Assembly (NCBI GenBank): GCA_041741155.1
Contig: JBGSKO010000025.1
Span: 1 to 20,314 of the forward strand
Direction: 5' to 3'
Source of the DNA: M3007 sp041741155
GTDB taxonomy: Bacteria > Bacteroidota > Bacteroidia > Chitinophagales > Saprospiraceae
Length of the DNA stretch: 20,314 nucleotides
Made by a program: the position numbers and the translations under genes. Of this stretch, positions 1 through 7,148 are shown one piece after another (positions within the stretch are counted from its first letter, which is position 1; each line of letters opens with the position of its first letter). The notes beneath the pieces are model-generated. The model did not search any database. It had not been told where the DNA came from and saw only the letters and a list, made by a program, of their open reading frames with translations.

Positions 1-297
1 TTCAACGGCGCGAACGGTTCCACGATCACGGGCCTTGGCTTCGAACTGTACCAAAACCAACCGAACCCGTTTGTGAGCAAGACGCAGATTGGCTTCCACC
101 TGCCTGAGGCAACGGAAGCTACGCTGACGATCTTCGACGAAACTGGTCGCATGATCTTCACGCAGCGCGGTGACTTCGGCAAAGGCTACAATGCCGTTAC
201 GATTGACCGCTCGGTGCTGAATACAACTGGCGTACTGTACTACAAGCTGGAAACGGCTAAGGAAAGCGCTACGCGTAAGATGATCCAGACGAAGTAA
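1..297 (+). CDS. 3' end of a secreted T9SS cargo protein (type A sorting domain), partial
   Basis: The reading frame is open from base 1, so only the last 98 residues of a longer protein are present; the in-frame ATG at 73 is internal. The visible part begins with a linker and then LYQNQPNPF, the hallmark start of a type A C-terminal sorting domain. A small beta-sandwich follows (LTIFDETGRMI, GVLYYKLET), ending in a basic tail KMIQTK. In this family the domain directs a protein exported by Sec across the outer membrane through the type IX machinery and is then cleaved by a sortase-like PorU. The cargo's own function lies outside the window. The sorting-domain call is secure; anything about the passenger would be guesswork. 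Confidence 0.9.
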   Translation, partial: FNGANGSTITGLGFELYQNQPNPFVSKTQIGFHLPEATEATLTIFDETGRMIFTQRGDFGKGYNAVTIDRSVLNTTGVLYYKLETAKESATRKMIQTK

Positions 298-305
298 GTT
301 AAGTA

Positions 306-395
306 GTTGAGGAGGGTTGAGATGGTTAAGGGAGTTGAGCAAACTCAACAGACCGAAATCATCTCAACCATCTAAACCTTCTCAACATACTCAAC
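306..395. repeat. Imperfect inverted repeat built from GTTGAG words
   Basis: The left half (306-339) reads GTTGAG, then GTTGAGATGG, then GGGAGTTGAG. The right half (361-395) carries the complementary words CTCAACC and CTCAAC, so the two halves can pair imperfectly. The innermost part is a hairpin GTTGAG-caaa-CTCAAC at 334-349. It lies between the T9SS gene stop and the terminators and contains no credible reading frame. The role is unknown; it resembles in style the repeats near 18450 and 20220. Confidence 0.6.
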
Positions 396-409
396 CTAAC
401 GATAACGAC

Positions 410-429
410 GCGGCAAACGAGCCTGCCGC
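410..429. other. Small GC hairpin downstream of the T9SS gene
   Basis: GCGGCA (410-415) pairs perfectly with TGCCGC (424-429) across an 8-base loop. No T-tract follows, so alone it is not a Rho-independent terminator. It may stabilise the 3' end of the upstream transcript. Confidence 0.4.
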
Positions 430-443
430 AGGAAACCGGAAAG

Positions 444-473
444 CGATTTTAGCATACTTTAAAATCGGTTTTT
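444..473 (+). terminator. Weak AT-rich terminator-like hairpin
   Basis: CGATTTTA (444-451) pairs with TAAAATCG (460-467) over an 8-base loop and is followed by GTTTTT. The stem is AT-rich and therefore weak. It stands directly before a stronger terminator and could act in tandem with it. Confidence 0.4.
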
Positions 474-479
474 GGGATG

Positions 480-513
480 GCCTCTCTCCGTAAGATGGAG
501 GGGGGCTTTTTTT
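480..513 (+). terminator. Rho-independent terminator after the T9SS gene
   Basis: GCCTCTCTCC (480-489) pairs with GGAGGGGGGC (497-506) as a 10-pair stem with two G-T wobbles and a 7-base loop, followed at once by seven T residues (507-513). This is a textbook intrinsic terminator and separates the T9SS cargo gene from the DoxX-like gene. Confidence 0.85.
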
Positions 514-570
514 ATTTAATAATCGCAAATCACGCTTACCTTCGCCCATATTCCTTACCAACTACCGCAC

Positions 571-981
571 ATGCGCGACATCACCGACTTAATCGGGCGA
601 ATATTCCTTTCTGCCATTTTTCTTTTTGAGGCAGTGGATTCCATACTATACTTTGAAAAAACCAAAATGACCATGACAGAGCACGGCCTGACCTGGAATC
701 AGGACATGCTGCTCTATGGAGCTATTCTTTTCTTAGTACTGGGGGGGCTGATGGTGCTTCTGGGCTACCGCACTTCACTGGGGGCAATTCTATTGCTGTT
801 ATATTGGGCCCCTGTGACGTTTATTGTTCATGATTTCTGGGAATTCCCCAGAGATCAGATACGGATGCAGAGTATCCTCTTTATGAAGGATATCGCTATT
901 ATTGGCGGTTTGCTAATGCTTTTAGGCAAAGGCAGTGGACGGTACAGCATCAAGCGTTTGCTGGCAACCACAAGAGTGTAA
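571..981 (+). CDS. DoxX-like integral membrane protein
   Basis: This 136-residue protein has the four-helix layout of small DoxX/SURF4-type proteins: a first helix LIGRIFLSAIFLFEAVDSI, a second around LYGAILFLVLGGLMVLLG, a third ILLLLYWAPVTFIVHDFW, and a last one IAIIGGLLMLLGKG. The phrases GRIFLSAIF and FVLGG-type packing, and the acidic or aromatic residues after helix 3, fit the family. The biochemical role is not settled; members are linked to redox or respiratory membrane complexes. The ATG at 571 is the first in frame and has a near-consensus -7 element (TACCTTCG, 537-544) upstream. It is convergent with the dehydrogenase gene, with 16 bases between the stops. Confidence 0.75.
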   Translation: MRDITDLIGRIFLSAIFLFEAVDSILYFEKTKMTMTEHGLTWNQDMLLYGAILFLVLGGLMVLLGYRTSLGAILLLLYWAPVTFIVHDFWEFPRDQIRMQSILFMKDIAIIGGLLMLLGKGSGRYSIKRLLATTRV

Positions 982-997
982 TAGCAGTGCTTGGTAC

Positions 998-1801
998 TTA
1001 GGTTACCTTGGCTCTTCTGAGTACTTTAGAAAAATAGGCTGGGAAAAAGCGCTTCAGGTATACGCCCAGCACTTCCTTTCCGCCAAACCAGATTTCCTCT
1101 TTCCCTTGCTGAATGGCGCGCAATGTTCGCTGGGCGGCATCTTCTGGAGATAGCCCTTTATCAGTCGCGTCGTCCATCGTACCTTGCTGTTGTCCGGAGC
1201 CGGTCAATGCATGGATACTGACCTTGGTACGAACAAACCCCGGGCAGACAAGGGTAACTCGAATAGGTGTGTTCGCTAACTCGGCGCGCAGGCTGTCAAA
1301 ATAGCCGTGCAAGGCGTGTTTGCTGGCAGCGTAAGCAGATCGCATCGGTGAGCCGAATTTTCCAGTAAGGCTTGTTACGGTGACGATATGCCCCAGTTGA
1401 TGCGTCAGCATGCTGGGCAATAATGCTTTAGTGAGCGCCACCGTTCCAAAAAAATTGACATCCATCAACTGTTTTTCTACCTCCAGCGAAGTGTCCAGAG
1501 CAAGACTGCGCTGTGAAATACCACCACAGTTGATCAGGATATCCACTTTGCCAACCTGTTTCAACACGATATCTACGATGCCCGGGATGGTTTCATGCCG
1601 GGCAAGGTCAAGTGGTTGAATTAGTACGGCAGGGGCTCCCCGTTTAGTTGATTCCGTAGCTACACGGCGCAGTTCATCCTCGTTGCGGGCCGAGAGAATC
1701 AACTGTGCGCCATGATCGGCGAAGGTGTAGGCCAAGGCTTCTCCGATACCGGAAGAGGCCCCCGTGATCCAGATACGTTTTTGATGAAAAAAGTCGGACA
1801 T
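998..1801 (-). CDS. Short-chain dehydrogenase/reductase (SDR)
   Basis: A classical 267-residue SDR oxidoreductase. The Rossmann cofactor motif TGASSGIG is at residues 13-20, followed by an Arg in SARN (residue 39) that suggests NADP(H) preference. NCGG (91-94) stands for the usual NNAG, and the catalytic tetrad is visible as N116, S144, Y157 and K161 (YAASK). The substrate cannot be read off; close relatives are DHRS7-like enzymes of uncertain physiology. The frame extends upstream to a TTG at 1927, but that would run far into the glycosylase gene and adds unrelated residues. The ATG at 1801 starts six residues before the first beta-strand and is chosen. It lies 37 bases downstream of the glycosylase stop, so the two are probably co-transcribed. 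Confidence 0.88.
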   Translation of the reverse strand: MSDFFHQKRIWITGASSGIGEALAYTFADHGAQLILSARNEDELRRVATESTKRGAPAVLIQPLDLARHETIPGIVDIVLKQVGKVDILINCGGISQRSLALDTSLEVEKQLMDVNFFGTVALTKALLPSMLTHQLGHIVTVTSLTGKFGSPMRSAYAASKHALHGYFDSLRAELANTPIRVTLVCPGFVRTKVSIHALTGSGQQQGTMDDATDKGLSPEDAAQRTLRAIQQGKEEIWFGGKEVLGVYLKRFFPAYFSKVLRRAKVT

Positions 1802-1838
1802 AAATTTGTTGACCAGAATAGTGAAAGCTGAGCGGGAG

Positions 1839-2465
1839 TTATCGCCTGCGCTCGCAAAGGTAATAATGCCAAAGCATGCGTGTGCCGACGCTGTGCCATG
1901 GCTGCCAGTGTCGGGTTTGGGCCACAAAATCGTCGTGACAGGGGCGCTCGGGCAGGTTCTTGAGTACCCGGAATGCTTCTTGCATGGCTATGTCACCCTT
2001 AGGCAATATATCAGGGCGCAACAGGCATTCGGACAGGTAAATATCGGCCGTCCAGTCGCCAATACCCTTAAATTGTTTCAGAAAAGTGCGTACAGCATCG
2101 TCGGACATGGTGCGCAACGCTGATAAATTTAATTTTTCCTGTAAAATTCTGGAAGCTAAGGCACGCGTGTACGTCATTTTTTGGCGGCTGAAGCCAATTG
2201 CGCGCAGGGATTCGTCCGAAAGTTCGAGCAGGTTTTCCGGCGTAACATGCTCAAGTTGTTCTTGCAAGCGCCGAAAAGCAGCATTTGCAGAGGCCAGGGA
2301 TACCTGTTGTTCGAGGATGATGTGTACGAGTGTGGAAAAACCGGGCGTGCGGTTCCAGAGTGGCGGGTAGCCGTGGCGTTCGAGTACATACGCGAGCGCC
2401 GTGTCGCGTTCAGCCAGCCAGGAGGCTGCTTCGCATAGGTTCGTTTCGTTAAGCTGCCGTATCAT
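1839..2465 (-). CDS. DNA-3-methyladenine glycosylase II (AlkA-like, HhH-GPD)
   Basis: A 208-residue base-excision repair glycosylase that removes alkylated purines from DNA. The helix-hairpin-helix is at residues 129-144 (LKQFKGIGDWTADIYL) and is followed by LPKGDIA, where D158 is the expected catalytic aspartate of the HhH-GPD superfamily. IILEQQVS (49-56) matches the conserved helix before it. The N-terminal beta domain of E. coli AlkA is missing, as in many short bacterial homologues. The ATG at 2465 is preferred over a TTG at 2483. It is divergent from pfkB, with only 32 bases between the start codons, so the promoters must be compact or overlap coding sequence. It is first in an apparent operon with the SDR gene. 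Confidence 0.88.
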   Translation of the reverse strand: MIRQLNETNLCEAASWLAERDTALAYVLERHGYPPLWNRTPGFSTLVHIILEQQVSLASANAAFRRLQEQLEHVTPENLLELSDESLRAIGFSRQKMTYTRALASRILQEKLNLSALRTMSDDAVRTFLKQFKGIGDWTADIYLSECLLRPDILPKGDIAMQEAFRVLKNLPERPCHDDFVAQTRHWQPWHSVGTRMLWHYYLCERRR

Positions 2466-2497
2466 TGCTGCAAAGAAAAACAAAAGAACAACGCTAC

Positions 2498-3448
2498 ATG
2501 AAAATCGTTACTCTCACGCTGAATCCGGCCCTTGACAAGAGCGCTTCCGTCGAACACATGGCGCCGGAGCACAAATTGCGCTGCGCCACTCCCCAACTTG
2601 ATGCCGGTGGCGGCGGCATCAATGTATCCAAAGGAATTCAACGGTTGGGTGGAGCGAGTACAGCGGTTTTTCCTGTAGGCGGACCAAATGGCCTCCGGCT
2701 GTGTGGCCTCCTGCAAGAGGCAGGTATCGCTATAGAAACAGTTGATGTGCCGGGTGAAACACGGGAGAATTTTTCTATTCTGGAAACAGGTACCAGTCTG
2801 CAATACCGGTTCACTATGCCCGGTCAGACACTCCGGGAGGTAGAAGCCGATGCCTGTTTAGAAGTATTACGCCGATTGAACCCCGATATTTTGGTGGCGA
2901 GCGGGAGTTTGCCCCCGGGGCTGCCGGAAACCTACTATGCCAAAGTGGCTAAATTTGCCAAGCAGATCGGGGCGAAGTTTATGCTGGATACCTCCGGCGC
3001 GGCATTGCAGGCAGCCGCAAGCGAAGGACTTTTTTTGTTGAAACCCAATTTAGGGGAGCTCAGCGCCTTGGTTGGTGTGCAAAAACTGGAGATGAACCAG
3101 GTTGATGATGCCGCTATGGAGATTATCCATCGGGGAAAATGCACCATGGTAATAGTCTCTTTGGGGCCGCACGGAGCGCTTCTCGCTACGCAGGATGGAT
3201 TCGTACACATAGCAGCACCTATTGTGGAAAAACGTAGCACCGTGGGTGCTGGTGACAGTATGGTGGCTGGTATGGTGTTTGCGCTGGGCCAAGGGAAACA
3301 ACCGCTGGAAATGGTTCAATTGGGAGTTGCTTGCGGCACGGCGGCTACCATGAATCCTGGTACGGAGTTGTTCCGAGCTACCGATGTCCAACGACTGTTG
3401 GGATGGATAGAGACATTTGGCAAACGATACCGATTCACCGATTTCTAA
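2498..3448 (+). CDS. pfkB: 6-phosphofructokinase, Pfk-2/PfkB type
   Basis: A 316-residue ribokinase-family sugar kinase that would phosphorylate fructose 6-phosphate with ATP in glycolysis. Many segments match the E. coli Pfk-2 pattern as I recall it: TLTLNPALD at the N-terminus, GGGGINV (37-43), FPVGG (58-62), QYRFTMPG (102-109), SGSLPPG (135-141), KPNLGELSALV, SLGPHGAL and STVGAGDSMVAG (247-258), with D253 as the catalytic base. The related 1-phosphofructokinases and tagatose-6-phosphate kinases share the fold; the GGGGINV and QYRFxMPG matches favour Pfk-2. A TTG at 2465 opens the frame, but the ATG at 2498 begins exactly at the conserved MKIVTLTLNP. adk follows in the same direction after 46 bases but has its own promoter signal. 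Confidence 0.88.
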   Translation: MKIVTLTLNPALDKSASVEHMAPEHKLRCATPQLDAGGGGINVSKGIQRLGGASTAVFPVGGPNGLRLCGLLQEAGIAIETVDVPGETRENFSILETGTSLQYRFTMPGQTLREVEADACLEVLRRLNPDILVASGSLPPGLPETYYAKVAKFAKQIGAKFMLDTSGAALQAAASEGLFLLKPNLGELSALVGVQKLEMNQVDDAAMEIIHRGKCTMVIVSLGPHGALLATQDGFVHIAAPIVEKRSTVGAGDSMVAGMVFALGQGKQPLEMVQLGVACGTAATMNPGTELFRATDVQRLLGWIETFGKRYRFTDF

Positions 3449-3458
3449 ATTATATTTC

Positions 3459-3466
3459 TAATTTTG
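3459..3466 (+). promoter_or_regulatory. Bacteroidota -7 element upstream of adk
   Basis: TAATTTTG is an exact match to the Bacteroidota sigma-A -7 consensus TAnnTTTG and lies 28 bases before the adk ATG. No convincing -33 TTTG at the right distance was found, so this is a half-supported promoter. Confidence 0.5.
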
Positions 3467-3494
3467 CCAGCCTTTTTTTCTCGACCTATTTTTT

Positions 3495-4079
3495 ATGATA
3501 AATCTGATACTTTTTGGCCCACCCGGGTCCGGTAAGGGAACGCAAGCGGCGCATTTGGTGGAGCGCTACAATCTGGTACACATTAGCACAGGAGACTTGT
3601 TCCGATACGAAATGGGGAACAATACCCCCCTCGGCCTCCAGGCTAAAACCTTTATATCCAAAGGAGAACTTGTTCCCGATGTAATCACAATCGGAATGTT
3701 GCGCAACAAAGTGGAAGCCCACCCCGATGCCAACGGGTTTATTTTCGACGGTTTTCCAAGAACAATTCCGCAAGCCGAAGCGCTGGATCATTTGATGCTT
3801 GAGGAGGGCACTGCTATCCATGCTTTGCTGGCGTTGAATGTAGCCGATGAGGAAATCATTCAGCGTATCAAACTGCGCGGCACAACCTCCGGCCGTTCGG
3901 ATGATTCGGACGAATCCATTATCCTCAACCGAATAAACGTTTATAAAAGCGAGACAACTCCGGTGTTCGATTACTACAGCCAGCAGGATAAAAGCCACAG
4001 CATCAATGGAATTGGTACTATTGAGGAGATTTTTGAACGCTTGTGTATGGTGATCGAGACTGTAAGTAGCGAACAGTAG
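3495..4079 (+). CDS. adk: Adenylate kinase
   Basis: A 194-residue cytosolic enzyme interconverting ATP + AMP and two ADP. The P-loop GPPGSGKGT is at residues 8-16, with K14 as the phosphate-binding lysine. The AMP-binding segment STGDLFR is at 31-37, the DGFPRT motif at 85-90, and a short lid around GRSDD (133-137) carries the conserved arginine. The lid has no cysteines, so it is the short-lid form without a zinc site, consistent with the length below the roughly 215 residues of long-lid enzymes. The start at the ATG 3495 places the P-loop normally; the sequence before it is T-rich with no Shine-Dalgarno. It lies between pfkB and the divisome gene on the same strand. Confidence 0.95.
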   Translation: MINLILFGPPGSGKGTQAAHLVERYNLVHISTGDLFRYEMGNNTPLGLQAKTFISKGELVPDVITIGMLRNKVEAHPDANGFIFDGFPRTIPQAEALDHLMLEEGTAIHALLALNVADEEIIQRIKLRGTTSGRSDDSDESIILNRINVYKSETTPVFDYYSQQDKSHSINGIGTIEEIFERLCMVIETVSSEQ

Positions 4080-4111
4080 CCGGAAAGGATAGGGCTGTGC
4101 GGCTGTCGTGT

Positions 4112-4143
4112 TTTGCACAACGAGAAGTTTTTGCCTAATTTTG
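4112..4143 (+). promoter_or_regulatory. Bacteroidota promoter for the FtsB/DivIC-like gene
   Basis: TTTG at 4112-4115 is followed after 20 bases by TAATTTTG at 4136-4143. Both boxes and the spacing fit the Bacteroidota consensus TTTG-N19-21-TAnnTTTG. The ATG lies 29 bases downstream, giving a short leader. It indicates that the divisome gene can be transcribed independently of adk. Confidence 0.65.
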
Positions 4144-4172
4144 CACTTGGTTTTTTCCACCATACACGGTCT

Positions 4173-4487
4173 ATGGCACTTCCTTCGAATCCTTGGCAAG
4201 CACTCTGGCAACGGTTGCCGACACCACTTCAGAACCGCTACTACCTAACCCTGCTCGTTTTCTTTTTTCTGCTGATTTTCCTGGACAAGCACAGTTTGTG
4301 GACGCAATGGCGCTTACACCGGGCACAACAGCGTTTGGAAGCCGACCGTGCGTACTACGAACAAAAAATCCTGGAGGCTAAAGAGGAAGCTGCGGATTTT
4401 GAACTTACCAAGGAAAAATTTGCGCGCGAGCACTACTACATGAAACGCGCCAACGAAGACGTGTACATTATCCAGGAAGAAAAGTAG
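4173..4487 (+). CDS. Septum formation initiator, FtsB/DivIC-like
   Basis: A 104-residue bitopic protein. After a short cytoplasmic stretch, one hydrophobic helix (YYLTLLVFFFLLIFLD, about residues 23-38) is followed by a charged heptad-like segment (WRLHRAQQRLEADRAYYEQKI and on) predicted to be coiled coil. A C-terminal part, FAREHYYMKRANEDVYIIQE, matches the typical FtsB/DivIC ending in which YxMKRxxEDVYxI is conserved. Such proteins form a complex with FtsL/FtsQ-type partners and help activate septal peptidoglycan synthesis. An upstream TTG at 4113 extends the frame, but it falls inside the promoter's -33 box, so the ATG at 4173 is used. It precedes sucD by 45 bases; no functional link with sucD is implied. 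Confidence 0.82.
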   Translation: MALPSNPWQALWQRLPTPLQNRYYLTLLVFFFLLIFLDKHSLWTQWRLHRAQQRLEADRAYYEQKILEAKEEAADFELTKEKFAREHYYMKRANEDVYIIQEEK

Positions 4488-4532
4488 TTTTTTTAGTCAT
4501 ATCTCGAGTCAATCGAATCAATCTATAAACAC

Positions 4533-5417
4533 ATGTCTGTATTAGTAAACAAACACTCCCGCATCATCGTACAGGGATTCACCGGCAAAGAAGGCACCTT
4601 TCATGCTGAACAAATGATTGCCTACGGTACCAATGTTGTCGGGGGTATCACACCCGGTAAAGGTGGTCAAACACATTTGGAGCGCCCGGTTTTCAATACT
4701 GTAGAACATGCCGTAAAAACCACCGGCGCTGATACCTCTATTATTTTTGTTCCGCCAGCTTTTGCTGCCGATGCCATCATCGAAGCCGCACAGGCCGGCA
4801 TCCGGGTCATTGTAGCCATCACGGAAGGTATTCCCGTGCAAGACATGGTGCGCGCCAAAGCGTACATTGACCGGATGGATTGCCGCCTTATCGGACCGAA
4901 CTGTCCGGGAATTATTACTCCGGACGAGGCTAAAGTAGGCATTATGCCAGGCTTTGTGTTCAAGCGCGGCCCCATCGGGCTGGTTTCCAAATCGGGTACC
5001 CTTACCTACGAAGCTGCCGATCAGGTAGCCAAAGCCGGCCTCGGAATCACCACAGCTATCGGTATTGGCGGCGACCCGATCATCGGTACTACCACGCTTG
5101 AAGCCATCGAATTATTCATGAATGACCCGGAAACGGAGGGTATCGTGATGATCGGCGAAATTGGGGGCTCCCTCGAAGCCGAGGCTGCCCGCTGGATTCG
5201 CGCAAACGGCAACCGCAAACCTGTAATAGGGTTTATTGCCGGCCAAACAGCACCAAAAGGCCGCAAAATGGGCCACGCAGGCGCTATTGTTGGCAGTGCC
5301 GACGACACCGCCGAAGCCAAGATGCGTATCATGGCCGAAAACGGTATTCACGTGGTGCAGTCGCCTGCACAGATCGGCGCTACTGTGAAAAAGGTGATGG
5401 CCGGTATGTTCGTGTAA
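4533..5417 (+). CDS. sucD: Succinyl-CoA synthetase, alpha subunit
   Basis: A 294-residue subunit of the citric acid cycle enzyme that couples succinyl-CoA cleavage to nucleoside triphosphate formation. The N-terminal CoA-binding Rossmann domain shows GFTGKEGTFHAEQ (15-27) and GITPGKGG (38-45). The C-terminal ligase domain contains SKSGTLTYE, GIGGDPIIGTT and the active-site loop GHAGAIVG, where H248 is the phosphorylated histidine. Length and motif order are those of a full, intact protein. The beta subunit gene sucC is not beside it, so the two subunits are probably encoded apart, as is common in Bacteroidota. A strong terminator follows 24 bases after the stop. Confidence 0.97.
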   Translation: MSVLVNKHSRIIVQGFTGKEGTFHAEQMIAYGTNVVGGITPGKGGQTHLERPVFNTVEHAVKTTGADTSIIFVPPAFAADAIIEAAQAGIRVIVAITEGIPVQDMVRAKAYIDRMDCRLIGPNCPGIITPDEAKVGIMPGFVFKRGPIGLVSKSGTLTYEAADQVAKAGLGITTAIGIGGDPIIGTTTLEAIELFMNDPETEGIVMIGEIGGSLEAEAARWIRANGNRKPVIGFIAGQTAPKGRKMGHAGAIVGSADDTAEAKMRIMAENGIHVVQSPAQIGATVKKVMAGMFV

Positions 5418-5440
5418 TTTTTAGGGAATATGCCATAAGC

Positions 5441-5479
5441 ACAGGAGTCATCTCAATATTTGGGATGACTCCTGTTTTT
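5441..5479 (+). terminator. Rho-independent terminator after sucD
   Basis: ACAGGAGTCATC (5441-5452) pairs perfectly with GATGACTCCTGT (5464-5475) around an 11-base loop, and the 3' arm runs into a T-tract (5475-5479). It closes the pfkB-adk-divisome-sucD strand segment. It also faces the 3' end of the minus-strand methyltransferase gene. Confidence 0.88.
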
Positions 5480-5512
5480 ATATTTGGCTCCTCGCTCCGT
5501 TCGGATTTTTTC

Positions 5513-6877
5513 TTAACGAATGTCCATGCGTATCCGCCGTTCTTGCGGCAGGTAGTTGTTCCAGCGGTTGGGCAGCACTTTCATCCAACCGAGGTTCAGC
5601 CCCTGGTAGCGGGCGAGTACCCAGCCCTTAGCGGGCGCACCTGCCGGCAACTCGAAGTTTTCTTTTTTCAAAAAAAGTAGTGCTTGCTCGCGGATCAAGT
5701 CCACAGCAGGTAGGGTAGGGGATACGGCATTGCTGAGCGCTAAGGCATGGTCGGGCACAAAGTCCTGCCCTTTGAATTGTCCGATATGGACGCCGAACCA
5801 CTTGTTTTTTAAAAAACTGTCCAACACGCGGTAGTCCTCGTTCAGGTGTGCCGGCAGGGCTAATACATCACCTGCAGGGGTTTGAAAAAAGCGCATATCA
5901 GCGTCCTCGCGTAGCCAGTACTGTACTTCCGGTACCAAATTTTTAGCCAGAGGCTGGATGTTCCTGAAAACTGCCGGCGCCCGTCTTTCCCGGTGTTGGG
6001 CGTTATTTTTCCGAAATAAAGCAATGAAAAATCCCTCACCATGCAAGTGGTGTGGAAAAAATCGGTAGCCACCATCGGTTTCAACAATTCCCCAGGACTC
6101 GGGAACGGACAGGCGCAGCAGTTCGAGGTCGAATTCGGAGGTCAGCCATGCCGCATTGGTCTCGTTTTCCGAACGGTTGAACGTACAGGTAGAATAGGCC
6201 AGCACGCCACCGGGTTTTAGTGCCGCTACCGCGCCCGCCAGTATGGTCTTTTGTCGCGCGGCACACACATCCACTTGTGCAAGCGACCACTCGCGAACCG
6301 CATCTGGATCTTTGCGAAACAACCCCTCTCCGCTGCATGGGGCGTCCGTAACAACCACATCGAACCAGTCTTCGAGCGCGGCAAAATCTTCGGAACCGGC
6401 GCTGGTGACGGCGCTGTTTGGGTACCCCCACTTCTCTATGTTCTCTCGCAATACGGTCGTGCGCTGGCGGATCACCTCGTTGGCTACCAGTAGGCTGTTT
6501 GGACTTAGCATGGATGCCAGCAGGGTGCTTTTTCCTCCCGGAGCGGCACACAGGTCGAGTACCCGGAGCGTGGACGTGCAGTCAACCGTTTGCTGCAGCG
6601 CCGTATGCAAAAACATGGATGATGCCTCTTGTACGTAGTATGACCCGGCGTGAAACCGCGGATCGAGGGTAAAAACAGGCCGTTCCGGCAAATACCACGC
6701 ATCCGGGCACCAAGGAACAAGTGTGGCGCCCGGGAAATAGGCAGGGGTTTGGTCGGGCAATTTGGATGGGTTGGTCCGAATGCTGACAGGAGCAGCCTCT
6801 TGCATTGCTGCGAAGAACGCCGAGGAGGCATCGCCCAGCAGGCCCTGCATTTGTTTTATAAATGGTGGTGGTAACAT
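5513..6877 (-). CDS. 16S rRNA cytosine-C5 methyltransferase, RsmF-like
   Basis: A 454-residue SAM-dependent RNA m5C methyltransferase of the RsmB/RsmF (Nol1/Nop2) family. The SAM motif LDLCAAPGGKSTLLA is at about 107-121, motif IV TDAPCSGEGLFRKD at 177-190 with C181, and motif VI YSTCTFNRSENE at 228-239 with the nucleophile C231. The C-terminal part, with FGVHIGQFKGQDFVPDHALA and LPNRWNNYLPQERRIR, matches the PUA-like RNA-binding end of RsmF, which modifies C1407 of 16S rRNA in E. coli. Substrate position is inferred from family only. The frame opens at 6994, but residues there are encoded by a low-complexity repeat; the ATG at 6877 is chosen because it starts the conserved PPPFIKQMQ segment. 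The repeat abuts this ATG directly. Confidence 0.88.
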   Translation of the reverse strand: MLPPPFIKQMQGLLGDASSAFFAAMQEAAPVSIRTNPSKLPDQTPAYFPGATLVPWCPDAWYLPERPVFTLDPRFHAGSYYVQEASSMFLHTALQQTVDCTSTLRVLDLCAAPGGKSTLLASMLSPNSLLVANEVIRQRTTVLRENIEKWGYPNSAVTSAGSEDFAALEDWFDVVVTDAPCSGEGLFRKDPDAVREWSLAQVDVCAARQKTILAGAVAALKPGGVLAYSTCTFNRSENETNAAWLTSEFDLELLRLSVPESWGIVETDGGYRFFPHHLHGEGFFIALFRKNNAQHRERRAPAVFRNIQPLAKNLVPEVQYWLREDADMRFFQTPAGDVLALPAHLNEDYRVLDSFLKNKWFGVHIGQFKGQDFVPDHALALSNAVSPTLPAVDLIREQALLFLKKENFELPAGAPAKGWVLARYQGLNLGWMKVLPNRWNNYLPQERRIRMDIR

Positions 6878-6915
6878 GGTTGGAAGTTTCTGGTTTCCTG
6901 GTTTTTGGTTGGAAG
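6878..6915. repeat. GGTTGGAAG-type low-complexity repeat before rsmF-like start
   Basis: The plus strand reads GGTTGGAAGTTTCTGGTTT and then TTTTTGGTTGGAAG. It is the same word family as at 18451-18483 and 20215-20270 and lies in the same orientation relative to the downstream minus-strand gene. It begins at the base adjacent to the ATG, so it would form the end of the 5' leader. Confidence 0.6.
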
Positions 6916-6971
6916 CGTGTGCAGTTGTTGGCGGGGCGACATAGCAAGCATGATTAAAGGGAAACACTACG

Positions 6972-7027
6972 TCTTTGTGAACTTTGTGAAACACCTTTGC
7001 GCGATTTGTTTAAACGCAGTGTTTGTG
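6972..7027. repeat. CTTTGTGAA-type periodic repeat between divergent genes
   Basis: The word CTTTGTGAA occurs twice in direct succession (6973-6981, 6982-6990), followed by CTTTGCGCG, ATTTGTTTA and TTTGTGCC at roughly 9-13 base intervals. Words of this kind (CTTTGCG, CTTTGTG) are frequent between genes in Bacteroidota genomes. The stretch sits between the divergent rsmF-like and DinB-like genes. No function is assigned. Confidence 0.5.
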
Positions 7028-7148
7028 CCGGGGGCAAAGGCTTCTAACTGGTGATTCCACGACGACAAAATGAAATCTACGTACATTTACGGCCTCTAAA
7101 CGGGCAATTCATCGCTTTCACTATCAACAAAACTTACTGCGCTTTTTT

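Noticed and set aside
1802..1927. Longer SDR protein starting at TTG 1927
   Set aside because: It would overlap the glycosylase gene by 89 bases and add residues without SDR similarity. The ATG at 1801 fits the family start.
6878..6994. N-terminal extension of the RsmF-like protein to 6994
   Set aside because: The extra residues are encoded largely by a low-complexity repeat and lie upstream of the conserved start of the family.
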